Shown: positions 39,301 to 44,606, counted from the stretch's first letter. The stretch is DNA of 64,000 nt from Sipunculus nudus (GCA_026874595.1 CM049319.1:61452917-61516916); one strand, 5' to 3'. The notes: a model not told the origin generated them from the letters alone. A program made the numbers and translations.

Positions 39301-41789
39301 TGTCAAGAAGCTACCTTACTTCACTGACATTTGTGGGTGGAGATGCGTCTTGCACGGTCTCCACTTTTCCGGGATCTGCTCGGATTCCATTTGTACCAAA
39401 GATATGCCCAAAGAGGTGGACCTCTGTTTGACTGAATTGACATTTCAGTTTGTTGAAACGCATATTCCTCTCCTGTAGTCTCAGCAGCACATTTGAAAAG
39501 TTGTCCTCAGGCTCTTGGCGAGTCTTCCCAAACACTATAATGTCATCTCACATGATCATGCATCCAGGGATGTCTTGGATAATTTCTGCTATCTCATTTT
39601 GAAAGATTTCACCTGCACAGTTCATACGAAACATATGTCTTATGTGTCCATACAGGACTCTGTGAGTGGAGAATGTAGTGATTGAGTGGCTCTCTGGTGA
39701 GAGTTCGAACTGGTAGTAGCCTGATCATAAATCAAGTTTACTTAACGTGGTTGAACCATTCAGTATGTTAATTAGTTCATCAACTCTGAGCATGACATGT
39801 TTACTACGGCGAAAAGCTTTATTACGGTCACGCATGTTGATACAGAGTCTCACAGAGTTGTTTTCTTTAGGGACTACCACAACTTGGCTAACCAATAGAG
39901 TTGGGCCTTCCGCTTTTCGATTATATCTACGTCTTTTCGCATATAGAAAGGTATTCTCATGTGTGGTTGGCTCCTCGGTGCCACTGACTCATCATTGTTA
40001 CTCATCGGTGACATTGTCTTTACAGTGACTTTGCCTATCCCCTCGAAGAACTCAGTGTATTTGCTAATCAGTTCATCTTTGTGTTTGGTGTTTTATCAAT
40101 AGTGGCAACTTGTTGCAGTAACCTCAGCGACTGCGAGTTTTCTCAGCTCAGTATTGAACCTCCTGCTCATTTGACTGCATAAACGATGGTGTTACGCTTT
40201 GCGGTTTCAGAGACAGCTGTTGATTCTATTTTGCCACAAATAGGTTACGGTTTCTGCGAGTTATACGGGGACACCCGAATGTCTGTTTTGTCAATGTCCT
40301 ACATTTTTTCAAACATGGCACTGTCCATAACATTATTGCTTGCACCGGAGTTTGCGATCATTTCAACTTTATTACCACATATTTGTATTTTGAAGTTTTT
40401 GCCTGTGGTATTGTCACAGAGTAAATACAGTGGTACCTCATTTTAAAACTGTAGTGTCCTGTAGTGTGTTAACAGTGGTTACTGTTTGTCACGTTAGTCA
40501 GTCACGAGGTCTTGACTGGCATACTCTCGCAAAGTGGTTCATCTTTCCACAACACTTGCACTTTCTGTTGAAGGCAGGCAATTTGGATTTATCTCATGGG
40601 TGAGGCCACTGACCAATACAATGTGTGAAGTTACACATTGCTGATCTGTGTTCTTATTTCACGATCTTGATCACCAAACTCACATGTTGACGCAGGTTAC
40701 TTTAGTCGCGTGAAGTATGCCATCATTCCTTCACCCTTCTCTTGCTTGGCTTGTCGAATTGTGTAAACTTCGAACTCTTGGTTTTTCTTTGGCAAGAAAA
40801 AGGCCTTTAAGGCGGATAAAGCTATGGCGAGGTAAGTCTCGGGGGGTGAGCATGGAGGTTTGGCTCTGTGTCTGCCTACATGTCAAAGATGTCATGAACC
40901 GACGGACATGCATAGTGCAATAGAAGAGCTCTTTGCCGTTTGCTTTCCCTGATATCCGTGGCCATTAACAGATTTCGGAAGCGAGAGACGTATTTTGTCC
41001 AAGGTACACCGACACCTTCAGCGTGAATGTCAAACGCCGCGAAATCTGGGAGCGCCGCCATGTTTTAGTGGTTTCTGACACCATGACCGATAGGTAAAAT
41101 CTGTGATACTCATGTTCTTGGGCGATGACAGGTTTCTGTGTGGCTTTTGCGTGATAGTTAAAAAATGTCCGTATCCTCTTGTCACTTATGTGATATTCTT
41201 TTACTTGTATGAAACATAAGAACTCAGGATTGTGTTCACAGACGTTTACTCGCGCTGCCAATATGGCGAACTCCATAACTCACTTCGCCACATACCAACG
41301 CATGGATCGAGTTGTAACACGGACATTACGCATAACAAAGTAGTCCGCGTCTGGACACTTCACCGCCTTTAAGTCTTATGCTCTTACCCCAAACCATGGA
41401 AACCGGTACGTCCTATAACCTACCATTTTGCACGAGTTCCTATAAATATAAAGGGGTCAAATTGGAGAAATTATTGACCGGTCCCTAGTTAATCCCAATT
41501 CCACGGTTCGAGCGTTTAAAAATACTGAGTGATAATGATTGTTGACAGGGTTGTCTAAGAATGTATCAGTATATATGATCAAACCTGCTTGTAGCAAATG
41601 TCTGTGTTCGTTAATCGTTATCCATTTTCGTTACAGTTTGCAGGGCAAGCTATGGAAATTAAGGAGGTTGAGAGAGCGGCGGAGGAAGAGGACGCCGACA
41701 TGTCTGACGGCGGCCTGGACGGAAGTGGCCAACTCAGTGCTACCACCTGGATCATGATTCTGTTGTGCCTGATCTTCTTTACTATATAG
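11117..41789 (+). CDS. RGM-like GPI-anchored surface protein, gene B
   Basis: Spliced gene. Exons: 11117-11168, 25048-25201, 26941-27086, 27329-27542, 32115-32298, 32780-32891, 33252-33348, 35356-35456, 36146-36246 and 41637-41789, with a possible 45-nt exon at 31102-31146. All junction phases agree (1,2,1,2,0,1,2,1,0) and the sum, 1314 nt, is divisible by three, giving about 437 residues. Order: signal peptide; Cys-rich N-terminal region with several N-glycosylation sites; RGM/vWF-D-like domain opening with FGDPH, the site where RGM proteins cleave themselves between Asp and Pro; CLYD..ETGDPE; GPI-type hydrophobic tail. Length fits RGM proteins (about 430-450 residues). The N-terminal region does not obviously match the vertebrate RGM_N Cys pattern. 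Known RGMs are BMP co-receptors and neogenin ligands; whether this one is, is unknown. Retroelements fill introns 1 and 9. Confidence 0.8.
11261..11333. repeat. TATG then TA microsatellite
   Basis: A (TATG)n tract passes into a (TA)n tract. It is matched at 49316-49368 with a different length, so it is variable between the copies. Confidence 0.9.
12253..12363 (+). other. Hammerhead-like / Penelope-type terminal motif
   Basis: CTGATGA at 12253-12259 and CGAAAC at 12308-12313 flank a region that can pair GACT with AGTC and holds a CACG/CGTG hairpin; a GGAG/CTCC hairpin follows. These are the parts of a hammerhead core, but stem II does not close directly next to the core, so activity is doubtful. 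GACTACGTGGAGACTAACAC follows at about 12340, a string I associate with Penelope-like element ends. The homologue is at 50314-50424, and a related end lies reversed at 33811-33830. Confidence 0.35.
12390..12447. repeat. TA/TG compound microsatellite
   Basis: A (TA)n run passes into (TG)n. The homologous place in copy C (50439-50468) is a pure (AC)n run, so the tract has changed both length and composition. Confidence 0.9.
12703..12988 (-). repeat. Right-hand part of an LTR-like repeat
   Basis: Matches 51479-51763 of copy C, the right part of a possible solo LTR. The left 700 bp are missing here and the join lies in TTATA, present at both ends of the missing segment. A microhomology deletion in copy B is the simplest reading. 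Confidence 0.4.
13125..13181. repeat. TA microsatellite
   Basis: A (TA)n tract of about 57 bp inside about 100 bp that is absent from copy C (51886). Confidence 0.9.
13345..13765 (+). pseudogene. Broken CXC-type cysteine-rich ORF
   Basis: One frame gives FSAVEKFVKLYDQATSAESI and a following KRNLFMLPHT segment; after stops and frame changes come KTADG and a CATGRCRF..ACACTIHC pattern. This resembles, loosely and from memory, a repetitive family of invertebrate proteins ending in a tesmin/TSO1-like CXC block. Stops and frameshifts are seen in both copies (13345-13765 and 53183-53595), so this is a relic, probably carried by a mobile element. Confidence 0.4.
14382..15303. mobile_element. GCTCAGCTGA-type TIR element, short form
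   Basis: Begins TAGCTAAGCTGACTGTAAG with a nearby hairpin partner (CATCTGAGCTTTAGC) and ends CAGTCGGCTGAGCGTC followed by GACCCATAGGTCAC. The ends share an inverted GCTCAGC-TGACTG core. Inside are about two and a half repeats of a 340-bp unit containing AGGGCACAAATCGTAACC and TTTCTGCAGACTGGTAGC. The homologue is at 54211-55150. No transposase is seen. Confidence 0.6.
15304..15806. other. No gene seen; left flank of the Ty3 element
   Basis: Unlike copy C beyond about 15350, where the two copies diverge (55190-55600 is different sequence). It contains one GGTGGCGCCACC palindrome (15545-15556). Two overlapping plus-strand frames here show no recognisable domain. Confidence 0.35.
15807..16051 (-). 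repeat. 3' LTR of element 1
   Basis: 245 bp, TGTGGTGTATG to AATACACTACA, nearly identical to 21204-21447. Confidence 0.93.
16052..16066 (-). other. Polypurine tract of element 1
   Basis: On the minus strand GGAAAAGAAAGGGAA directly adjoins the 3' LTR, the position where plus-strand DNA synthesis is primed. Confidence 0.8.
16521..17597 (-). CDS. Integrase region of element 1
   Basis: 358 codons open. The zinc-binding part is cut: only its end (WWPGIDRAAEDYVRKCHSCQ) is in this frame. The catalytic core shows Asp in GIDMC, Asp in TSDNASQF and Glu in NGEVERQ, the DDE triad. A C-terminal GPY/F-like module (SPYKVVEKNGNSVILQG) follows and there is no chromodomain. An in-frame stop and a frame change just upstream (17598-17640) separate it from RNase H. 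Confidence 0.9.
   Translation of the reverse strand: MKQRLRDKVWWPGIDRAAEDYVRKCHSCQTVTDTSRPEPMTSTEMPPSPWHTLGIDMCRPFPTGESILVVVDYYSRWVEVAVMHSITAVSIINQLQLIFDTHGLPQVITSDNASQFTCDEFECYLQENGIQHKQVTPYWPEANGEVERQNRSLLKVIRIANAENKNWKHELRRYLVAYRSVAHATTGVSPAELLFGRTLRTKLPDLSLTPVHEDNDVRARDSEKKGKQKKYSDEHRNAKLCDIQPGELVLLRQKKKNKFTTPFEQSPYKVVEKNGNSVILQGNDGKRICRNVSQVKKYQEPTNGTRVVNQDNLEDDLIMQSNQDAGLPVADDQGSESDQSQSLGPRVRRRPAVTNRAE
17627..18256 (-). CDS. RNase H region of element 1
   Basis: 209 codons. Active-site residues of the retroelement RNase H fold are visible: Asp in TIVDASPVGLG, Glu in QTEKEALAVVWG and Asp in VTDYKPLE. The linker to integrase begins before the frame ends. It is out of frame with the RT frame (overlap 18228-18256), which marks a frameshift rather than a true gene boundary. 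Confidence 0.88.
   Translation of the reverse strand: MPTRTIVDASPVGLGAILCQQQRNDQWVPVYYASRSLSDVERRYSQTEKEALAVVWGCERFQIYLIGKEFDLVTDYKPLECIYSPSSKPPARIERWLLRMHPFHYKVVYRSGKTNAADALSRLPLNITEQHRNLAEEYAYFVVQNQVPNALDIEQISQISKQDVAIQAVIRAIQLNKWTNCDKAYQHVKHELSIVGDLVLRGRRPKLLI
18228..19361 (-). CDS. Reverse transcriptase region of element 1
   Basis: 377 codons spanning the full RT palm and fingers. Visible motifs: VVVPKQNTNEIRICVDMRKA, LDLRWGYHQIELD with the first catalytic Asp, NISDDIIVYGK with the Asp pair, and FMGHVLSTKGIGP. The last residues run out of frame into RNase H. Confidence 0.9.
   Translation of the reverse strand: MTDQEFIVVRGNHMSLLARSTAVKLQVLRLGVISHVKTQESFANTIADQFPQCFDGLGKLKNFKLKIHINPNIQPVVQPARRVPFNLRQAVENKLKELEQSDIIETVEGPTTWVSPLVVVPKQNTNEIRICVDMRKANEAVMRQRYPIPTIDEVLQELDGAKYFSKLDLRWGYHQIELDEESRDITTFATHKGMYRYKRLMFGISSAPEAYQYVVQHVLAGCDGTHNISDDIIVYGKSKQEHDERLHRVLQRLSEKGITLNPKKCEFEMNEMNFMGHVLSTKGIGPAKDKVEAVLNARNPENPFEVRSFLGLVNFCARNIDNLATLAEPLRELTRKNAKWQWGKSQQDAFDALKCKMTCGVYSIFQQRIANKNHCGC
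19358..19540 (-). CDS. Aspartic protease region of element 1
   Basis: 60 codons with MLIDSGASVNLIG, the DSG active site of retroviral-type proteases. It is in the same frame as gag but not the same as RT, so at least one frame change separates them. Confidence 0.8.
   Translation of the reverse strand: MQMLIDSGASVNLIGEQDRTELQSHYTLHKCSKKIHANGATAPLELLGSFRSKLKITSLQ
19655..20401 (-). pseudogene. gag of element 1, with premature stop
   Basis: Capsid-type region 20401-19931 (KKALLLHLAGPRVQEIY; AYVTRLRQLAQTCDFG) followed in the same frame, after one stop at about 19931, by two CCHC zinc knuckles: CYRCLSRKHLPKDC and CAKCHKYGHKGQMC. The first 40 or so residues expected in such gags seem missing. After the second knuckle the frame changes toward pol (19655-19528), a usual place for a programmed shift, but with other lesions present I cannot tell. 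Confidence 0.8.
20402..21203 (-). other. Leader of element 1
   Basis: Untranslated or degraded sequence between the 5' LTR and gag. The primer binding site should adjoin 21203; the sequence there (GGTTCGCCATCACGTCGCC on the plus strand) looks like a tRNA T-arm and acceptor end, but I cannot name the tRNA. Confidence 0.4.
21204..21447 (-). repeat. 5' LTR of element 1
   Basis: 244 bp, TGTGGTGTATG to ATACACTACA, flanked on the right by the target duplication GTAAC. Confidence 0.93.
21585..21775. repeat. GGCGGCCATTTTG hairpin repeats
   Basis: Two imperfect palindromes, GTGGCGGCCATTTTG with CAAAATGGCTGCCATG, and TATGGCGGCCATTTTGAAAT with AAGATGGCTGCCATA. Related ones occur in copy C at 55220-55255, 55632-55672 and 55786-55822. 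Confidence 0.6.
21793..23712. mobile_element. GCTCAGCTGA-type TIR element with tandem array
   Basis: Begins TTGCTCAGCTGACTGTAAG and ends CAGTCAGCTGAGCGTCATG then GACCCATGGGTCAC; the two ends are inverted (GCTCAGCTGACTG). Inside, a unit of about 340 bp with AGGGCACAAATC, GGACCTAGAATCTTC and CTGGTGGCGCCACCTGTATT is repeated about five times. Copy C has the uninterrupted target at about 55846 (GGAAACAGC, T-run, CTCCATGTC), so this inserted after the duplication. There is no coding capacity. Confidence 0.65.
23713..24759. other. Intron 1 sequence with a GACGGACGG repeat
   Basis: Collinear with 56228-57182. At about 24060-24310 is a dispersed repeat with GACCTTGACCTTTGACCTAA, a GACGGACGGACGG tract and GCGGGGCCCTAAT. 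At 24678-24688 is the empty target of the younger Ty3 element found at 57183-61683 in copy C. Confidence 0.5.
24760..24826. repeat. TA microsatellite
   Basis: A (TA)n tract of 67 bp, matched by an interrupted one at 61764-61822. Confidence 0.9.
25048..25201 (+). CDS. Gene B exon 2: variable Cys-rich exon
   Basis: 154 nt between acceptor ATTCGTAG and donor GTGATT; starts with two bases that complete the Ser codon from exon 1. It encodes SSQESCEITKIVLQHYCYNV, an N-glycosylation site (NVS) and an end QAFRNIC. There are three cysteines. It differs from the C exon (62042-62195) at 13 codons, every one a replacement, while the last 13 codons are unchanged. The first codon switches Ser in B to Cys in C. 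Confidence 0.75.
25202..25884. other. Intron 2 sequence, no gene seen
   Basis: Collinear with 62196-62784, with about 10% visible differences and several indels. No coding frame is shared. Confidence 0.5.
25885..26134 (-). mobile_element. GCCTCCGCCA MITE (intron 2, copy B)
   Basis: One of five related elements in the window (also 32315-32597, 33375-33649, 45331-45687, 62785-63038). Ends are inverted: AAGCCTCCGCCAT on the left and TTGGCGGAGGC on the right. It shares interior strings such as GATCCGGAT and CATGAACG-like segments with the others. It is non-coding. Confidence 0.55.
26135..26940. other. Intron 2, no gene seen
   Basis: AT-rich and collinear with 63039-63774. Nothing recognisable. 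Confidence 0.5.
26941..27086 (+). CDS. Gene B exon 3: Cys-rich region
   Basis: 146 nt between acceptor AATATAATAG and donor GTAATT. Starts with one base completing a Ser codon and encodes a CYDHHFKSCSPAFKANFTRW segment and an ICEAKR segment: three cysteines, an aromatic helix-like pattern and an NFT glycosylation site. The C copy (63775-63920) is the same length and differs at eight replacement and three silent codons. Confidence 0.8.
27329..27542 (+). CDS. Gene B exon 4: helical linker region
   Basis: 214 nt between acceptor TATTTGACAG and donor GTAAGA. Encodes LVLWWMYPSFDNRSESCLGK and later AISCSVDAFADIIGEIV with NRS and NSS glycosylation sites. There are two cysteines. The homologous exon in gene C would lie right of the window. 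Confidence 0.75.
27836..27893. repeat. TA microsatellite
   Basis: A (TA)n tract of about 58 bp, directly left of the repeat at 27900. Confidence 0.9.
27900..30118. repeat. Composite repeat with duplicated internal blocks
   Basis: Opens with TACTAGCTGTTCCCGTGG and a hairpin (CCGTGGAAAATCCACGG). Blocks at about 28480-29070 and 29120-29760 are related: both contain AAATCAACATACCTGTAA, an AGAAGCC/GGAAGCC-CCCATT string and a G/C-rich end. The right edge is an AT-rich TTAATTATATAGATTA. No coding frame is recognised. It looks like a dispersed element family that has partly duplicated in place. Confidence 0.45.
30119..32112. other. Intron 4 sequence
   Basis: No gene recognised. A minus-strand hydrophobic frame at 30306-30572 lacks any support. 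At about 31200-31670 is a molluscan-type dispersed repeat with a GACGGACGGACGG tract and CATAGGGCACTGTATA, and a 19-bp poly-C at 31387. Sequence in 30200-30600 does not match anything else in the window. Confidence 0.4.
31102..31146 (+). CDS. Possible 45-nt exon of gene B
   Basis: Open in the frame set by exon 4 and leaving phase 2 for the next exon, with donor ACA|GTAAGT. The acceptor (AATTATAAAG) has a poor pyrimidine tract. Because 45 is a multiple of three and phases agree with and without it, it could be a cassette exon or chance. Confidence 0.25.
32115..32298 (+). CDS. Gene B exon 5: RGM domain start with FGDPH
   Basis: Acceptor TTTTTTTTCAG(AG), donor GTGAGT. Encodes RATVLAFGDPHVKPLNQP, then ACASEGHSVFLDNEYVRITG and an NNT site. 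In vertebrate RGMs the same order is FGDPH, Cys, a W/PLIDN.Y block and a glycosylated loop, and the Asp-Pro bond of GDPH is the autocleavage site. The motif is intact here. Starting at 32115 keeps phase with exon 4. Confidence 0.88.
32315..32597 (+). mobile_element. GCCTCCGCCA MITE (intron 5)
   Basis: Left end TCCGCTAGGAGGGTATGCGT, right end TATGGTGGAGGCTTGCAT then AGAATGCAGATTTCTAG. It begins about 17 bp after the donor of exon 5. Confidence 0.55.
32780..32891 (+). CDS. Gene B exon 6: RGM domain
   Basis: Acceptor CATCTGTAG, donor GTTAGT. Encodes LEVVLRDPNTGDSVAEYQAA then LPVTFLNG. This corresponds to the KLTIIF..C...VY.AE....LPAAF.DG stretch of RGM proteins. Phase 0 in, phase 1 out. Confidence 0.8.
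33252..33348 (+). CDS. Gene B exon 7: RGM domain
   Basis: Acceptor CCTTATCTTCAG, donor GTTTGT. Encodes GGEVVISGYKDRMMKITHAH and MVFISRFR, matching the beta-rich part of RGM proteins (SLKI...V.I.....TTIVVR). Phase 1 in, phase 2 out. Confidence 0.8.
33375..33649 (+). mobile_element. GCCTCCGCCA MITE (intron 7)
   Basis: Left end GCTTGCCTCCGCCAGGACGG, right end CATGGTGGAGGCTTGCAT then AGAATGCAGATTTCTAG, with an interior close to 45331-45687. It begins about 27 bp after the donor of exon 7. Confidence 0.6.
33811..33830 (-). other. Penelope-type end motif, reversed
   Basis: CCCGTGTTAGTCTGTAGTCG is the reverse complement of a close variant of the string that follows the hammerhead-like motif at 12340-12363. 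It is a short remnant only. Confidence 0.3.
33903..33953. repeat. TA microsatellite
   Basis: (TA)n of about 50 bp. The adjacent pogo-like element starts at its right end, a natural supply of TA targets. Confidence 0.9.
33954..35323. mobile_element. Non-autonomous pogo/Tigger-like element 2
   Basis: Left end CAGTGGAACCTCTCCTAGTG, right end reverse complemented CAGTCGAACCTCTATAATGT, flanked by TA (33952-33953, 35324-35325). 1370 bp, AT-rich, with sub-terminal GTGGGCACC repeats near both ends and no transposase. A (TA)n tract at 34953-34986 lies inside. The right end is 32 bp before exon 8 of gene B. Confidence 0.75.
35356..35456 (+). CDS. Gene B exon 8: RGM domain
   Basis: Acceptor GTCTTTATTCAG, donor GTGAGC. 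Encodes DRYPLLLVRMAKNFLKRSTG then LLVDGCFETIDTT, matching the GRYLTFAVRMP....GL.LC..GCP....I stretch of RGM proteins. Phase 2 in, phase 1 out. Confidence 0.82.
35457..36145. other. Intron 8, no gene seen
   Basis: AT-rich sequence with no recognised repeat end or frame. Confidence 0.5.
36146..36246 (+). CDS. Gene B exon 9: RGM C-terminal block
   Basis: Acceptor TATTCCCGCAG, donor GTAAAG. Encodes RSVSKRSTECNRVCGNNEYT then HSCLYDCQETGDPE. The C.(F/Y)D..TTGD.(N/E)F signature of the end of the RGM domain is clear; the following F is supplied by the last exon. Phase 1 in, phase 0 out. Confidence 0.85.
36247..37382. other. Start of intron 9, no gene seen
   Basis: Contains an ATA/ATT trinucleotide run (36331-36383) and unclassified sequence; 36470 starts CAGTTGACCCCGGTG and may be a further pogo-type end without a clear partner. 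Confidence 0.4.
36331..36383. repeat. AAT trinucleotide microsatellite
   Basis: (TAA)n of about 50 bp. The apparent poly-Tyr and poly-Asn frames over it are artefacts. Confidence 0.9.
37383..37552 (-). repeat. 3' LTR of element 3
   Basis: About 170 bp, TGTTTTTGTATTTC to GGCTGGACACTACA. It shares CACAGACGTTTACTCGC and AACATTACGCATAA with the 5' LTR. Confidence 0.65.
37711..38795 (-). pseudogene. Integrase relic of element 3
   Basis: Three frames in order: zinc-binding remnant 38795-38520 (LAHAGHQGIDKTKRLIKEN), core 38607-38266 with Asp in SIDFLGPFPSGD and Asp in RFDNGARFNS, and a C-terminal part 38079-37711 (QNKLTTPFNPVPLQVTHQKG). The Glu block is lost in a broken stretch. Confidence 0.75.
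39311..39910 (-). pseudogene. Reverse transcriptase relic of element 3
   Basis: The 39535-39311 frame shows VFGKTR then NMRFNKLKCQFSQTEVHLFG, downstream of the catalytic Asp pair. Upstream the frame changes and the 39579-39910 part equals bases 1-330. RNase H between 39300 and 38800 is barely recognisable. Confidence 0.75.
40731..41061 (-). pseudogene. gag relic of element 3
   Basis: Reads ALPDFAAFDIHAEGVGVPWT then KRQRALLLHYACPSVHDIF before breaking. It matches 1445-1131 in copy A, and retains 26 bp deleted there (around 40960-40985). Confidence 0.65.
41189..41362 (-). repeat. 5' LTR of element 3
   Basis: 174 bp, TGTGATATTC to GGACACTTCA, nearly identical to 1573-1746. Confidence 0.65.
41637..41789 (+). 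CDS. Gene B last exon: GPI-signal exon
   Basis: Acceptor TTTTCGTTACAG, then 50 codons and TAG. FAGQAMEIKEVERA continues the TGDPE of exon 9, as in TGD.NF..AA..A..DV of RGM proteins. An acidic linker, DGSGQLS and a 13-residue hydrophobic end without charged residues after it form a GPI-attachment type signal. Phase 0 matches exon 9. This joins the 3' end of gene B to sequence that is the homologue of the gene A exon at 2017-2169. Confidence 0.82.
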   Translation, partial: FAGQAMEIKEVERAAEEEDADMSDGGLDGSGQLSATTWIMILLCLIFFTI

Positions 41790-42828
41790 TCTCCAGGCTG
41801 TGAATTTTGTGACCCGTTTTTATCCTAGAAGTTTCTGAATATTACAATAATATAATCAGAAATTTGTATTTTTTTTATAAATCTAAAGGAGAAGAGCTTA
41901 TTCATATGAAAAGGAAACCCTAATATCTTTATTTAGAATATGAAAATGTTTAAAGGCCTTTCTTCCAATTTAAATACATGATTAAGAGTTGTTAGCAAGG
42001 ATGGTCATATTCATTCAACAAAGACATAGGTATGTAATGAGAAATGTCTGTATAGGTAATAACTCCTCCAACCACATAACTTTACGGAACTTCATTTTCA
42101 TACTCGGCTGCTTTTCACAGGAACAGACTCGGTATTCAGATCATTGAAGCCAGGTCTCTCCAGGAACAGTAAATTTCTTGGAAACCAACTAGGAGGCTAG
42201 ACATGCTGGTTTCAACATGCATACAAATAACTCTTTTTCTTACTTACCACTTATTACAGTCTGGCCAACTGCTAATTCCTTATGCATGATATGTTTTTCG
42301 GACTTTACAGTTTAAAATTTGACCGTTTATTTTCGTATGAAAATAGTACAATTTGGACATCTTGTAGTTAAAATACGCCCACGACTCATAGATAATTCTA
42401 TTTAACTTTCCAATGCTTAGGCACTGACAGATAAAACCAAGTAAATCGCATGCATTTTGTAAAAGGTCGCTTAAATTTGTACGTTATTTGATAATTGATA
42501 ACATTCATTTTGTGTTTTGTATTTGCAAATATTATAGAAGCACATCAATTACCAAAATATTCACTTGTATATTATTCCAGCAGGCATGAATAAAAAGTAA
42601 AAAGTAAAATCTCAATGTGTAAAGTTTTTGATGATCTTGGACGAAGGAGTTGCTAATGTTAAAAATGTGAATTACTCCAGACAGCACGTTTTCATGTTGT
42701 TTTGCTTTTTTTTGTGCGGGGACTGTCCGCAACTTTATTTAACCATGACAGTCGCAACTTGATTTACCCAAACAACGTCCAGTAAATGAGGTTCATGTTT
42801 AATAATAGGATGTAAGTCCTCCATTCTT
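41790..42828 (+). other. 3' flank of gene B, no gene seen
   Basis: Collinear with 2170-3151. AATAAA at 42589-42594. About 45 bp around 42740-42785 are not in the other copy. Confidence 0.4.
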
Positions 42829-43357
42829 TCAAACCAGGCACTGACTTAGAATATGCAAATTAATCAACCACTGTAGCTTTTCCCAAACATTTTTGTTTTG
42901 TTTCCAAACCAATGTAAAAATCACACTGTAGTCGGGATAGCCGATATACCTGTTATATATTCTACCCCCTGGGCGAATCTTTCTGAGGTTCACTAGGAGG
43001 CCATTTACGTATGTCATGTAAGGCAGATAGGTACGGATTACTCTTTTCCCCCTGGTACACGGCTTGTCAATATATAAGCGTCAATTGGGACTCTCCAGAT
43101 TTTCCGACTAATACCCATTTTGTTCAATTCAACAAACAACCCTTGGTGTCATACGGTATCATACGCCTAATTCCTGTCCAGAAACATGCACAGAAATTAG
43201 ACTTACTTTTTAGATTATGAATAATGTTCTCTAACAAGCAATATGATACATCCAGACCCCTTGTTCCTTTCTGAAAAGCAAACTGTATGAAATTTTGGAT
43301 TGCCCTCTCCTTTGGCGTAAAGTGTTTGATCATGCGAATTGGCAATACATTTTCCAA
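42829..43357 (-). pseudogene. Non-LTR RT relic (copy B/C)
   Basis: Homologue of 3152-3684. Shows YVNGLLVNLRKIRPGG, but the YADD position has lost its residues here (GYPDYS), and QFAFQKGTRGLDVSYCLLEN with the first catalytic block in another frame. Confidence 0.55.
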
Positions 43358-43596
43358 TATTTTATTAACAGAAGATAGATTTTCCCCTATAATTTCTGTT
43401 TTTAGTGCGGAATTTTTTTAAAATTTTATCTCATTCCATCTAAACCGATTCGGTTTCTCCTATCATGGAACACATGATATATACTTAATATTGTACAATC
43501 TGATTCTCAATTCTTTTTTAAAGTATCCTAATGTATCTTATTATGTACAGTTAGAACTACTGTATTTTAATATAGTGAATTTGGCACTTAAATATA

Positions 43597-44606
43597 CAGT
43601 AGAGCACCGTATTTCCGAATGCCGAATTTCCGAAAATTCGTTTTTCCGAAGTTTAAAATGGTATACTGACAATTTATTCGTATTTCCAAAATATTTTTTC
43701 AAGCATGTAAACACCTCAAATGAATTTTTGTAATTACGAGTAACAAAGGCCTGTAGTCATGTGGCTAAGCCGAGGGGTGATTCCAATTAATTAGTTCTGG
43801 GCCGATGCTGTCGCCGGGGCAAAGGTGTGATAACTACAGCTAGTCGCGCAACACGAGGCTCCGTATACCCCTAGTAAGCGGCTGAGCAGTTTACCTAAGA
43901 GCACTTGTGTAGTATCTCGTTTGTACTCAAACAAGCATAGTTCGTCGGCTTGGGCTGGGATGTCACTCCAAACAACTTAGCAGTTTACTCGCAAGAGTAT
44001 TGGTGAGGTAGCATTCGCACATCGCTTTTGCTCAAGCAGGTTTAGATGCGAGGCCATAGCACGCGGGCCTGGCCATACAATTCATTCCGAGAGAGCAATT
44101 GTGTCACTTACTTAAACTTGGAGTTATTCAGCTTGTTTACTGTCAAGAAGAACACCAATCGTACACGATCTTCTTGCTGTCACTTGCCAGAGATATGGAG
44201 TCAAAGAAGAGAAAACGGACTGCGTTATGCGTGTACCGCACTGCCGCAGCATGAAACTAACCAAGCTACAATAATGGCGATGTCATTTGACCTTTCCTTC
44301 CCGTGTTTTTTTTTAAAAAAAGGGCACACAATTGTCCTAAAAAGAGGTAAAAATTGGTTTTACCTATCAAACTCTGCAATAAATCCGATAATGTTTACAA
44401 GTTTACAAGTTACGGTAGTAAATTACGTTGGTCGATAAGAAACACGGTGTTCCATCAGTAATATAATGTTAAGTTAATCATTAACTGTAATACGAAATTG
44501 GCCCTAGACCCCCGACTGAATTTCCGAAAGTTCTTTTTTCCGAAAGTTCGTTTTTCCGAAGGTAAACGCTGTCCCCCGACGCTTTCGTAAACACGGCGCT
44601 CTACTG
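43597..44606. mobile_element. Non-autonomous pogo-like element 3
   Basis: Left end CAGTAGAGCACCGTATTTCC, right end reverse complemented CAGTAGAGCGCCGTGTTTAC, flanked by TA (43595-43596, 44607-44608). 1010 bp. The other copy has the empty site with a single TA near 3930. Inner TTTCCGAA repeats occur near both ends. A short ATG frame at 44195 (MESKKRKRTALCV) resembles the start of a pogo/Tigger transposase and then stops. Confidence 0.82.

Larger units (their letters stand above)
37383..41362 (-). mobile_element. Old Ty3/gypsy relic, element 3 (intron 9 of gene B)
   Basis: A 4-kb minus-strand element with LTRs at 41189-41362 and 37383-37552 (about 80% alike by eye), gag at about 40.7-41.06 kb, RT at 39.3-39.9 kb and integrase at 37.7-38.8 kb. 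Multiple stops, frameshifts and deletions. I find no clear target duplication. Its 39579-41362 part is shared with copy A at 1-1746, so it is older than the duplication. Confidence 0.8.

Noticed and set aside
44046-44438. 130-codon frame
   Set aside because: It lies wholly inside the pogo-like element, is not in the frame of the transposase-like start and has no domain.
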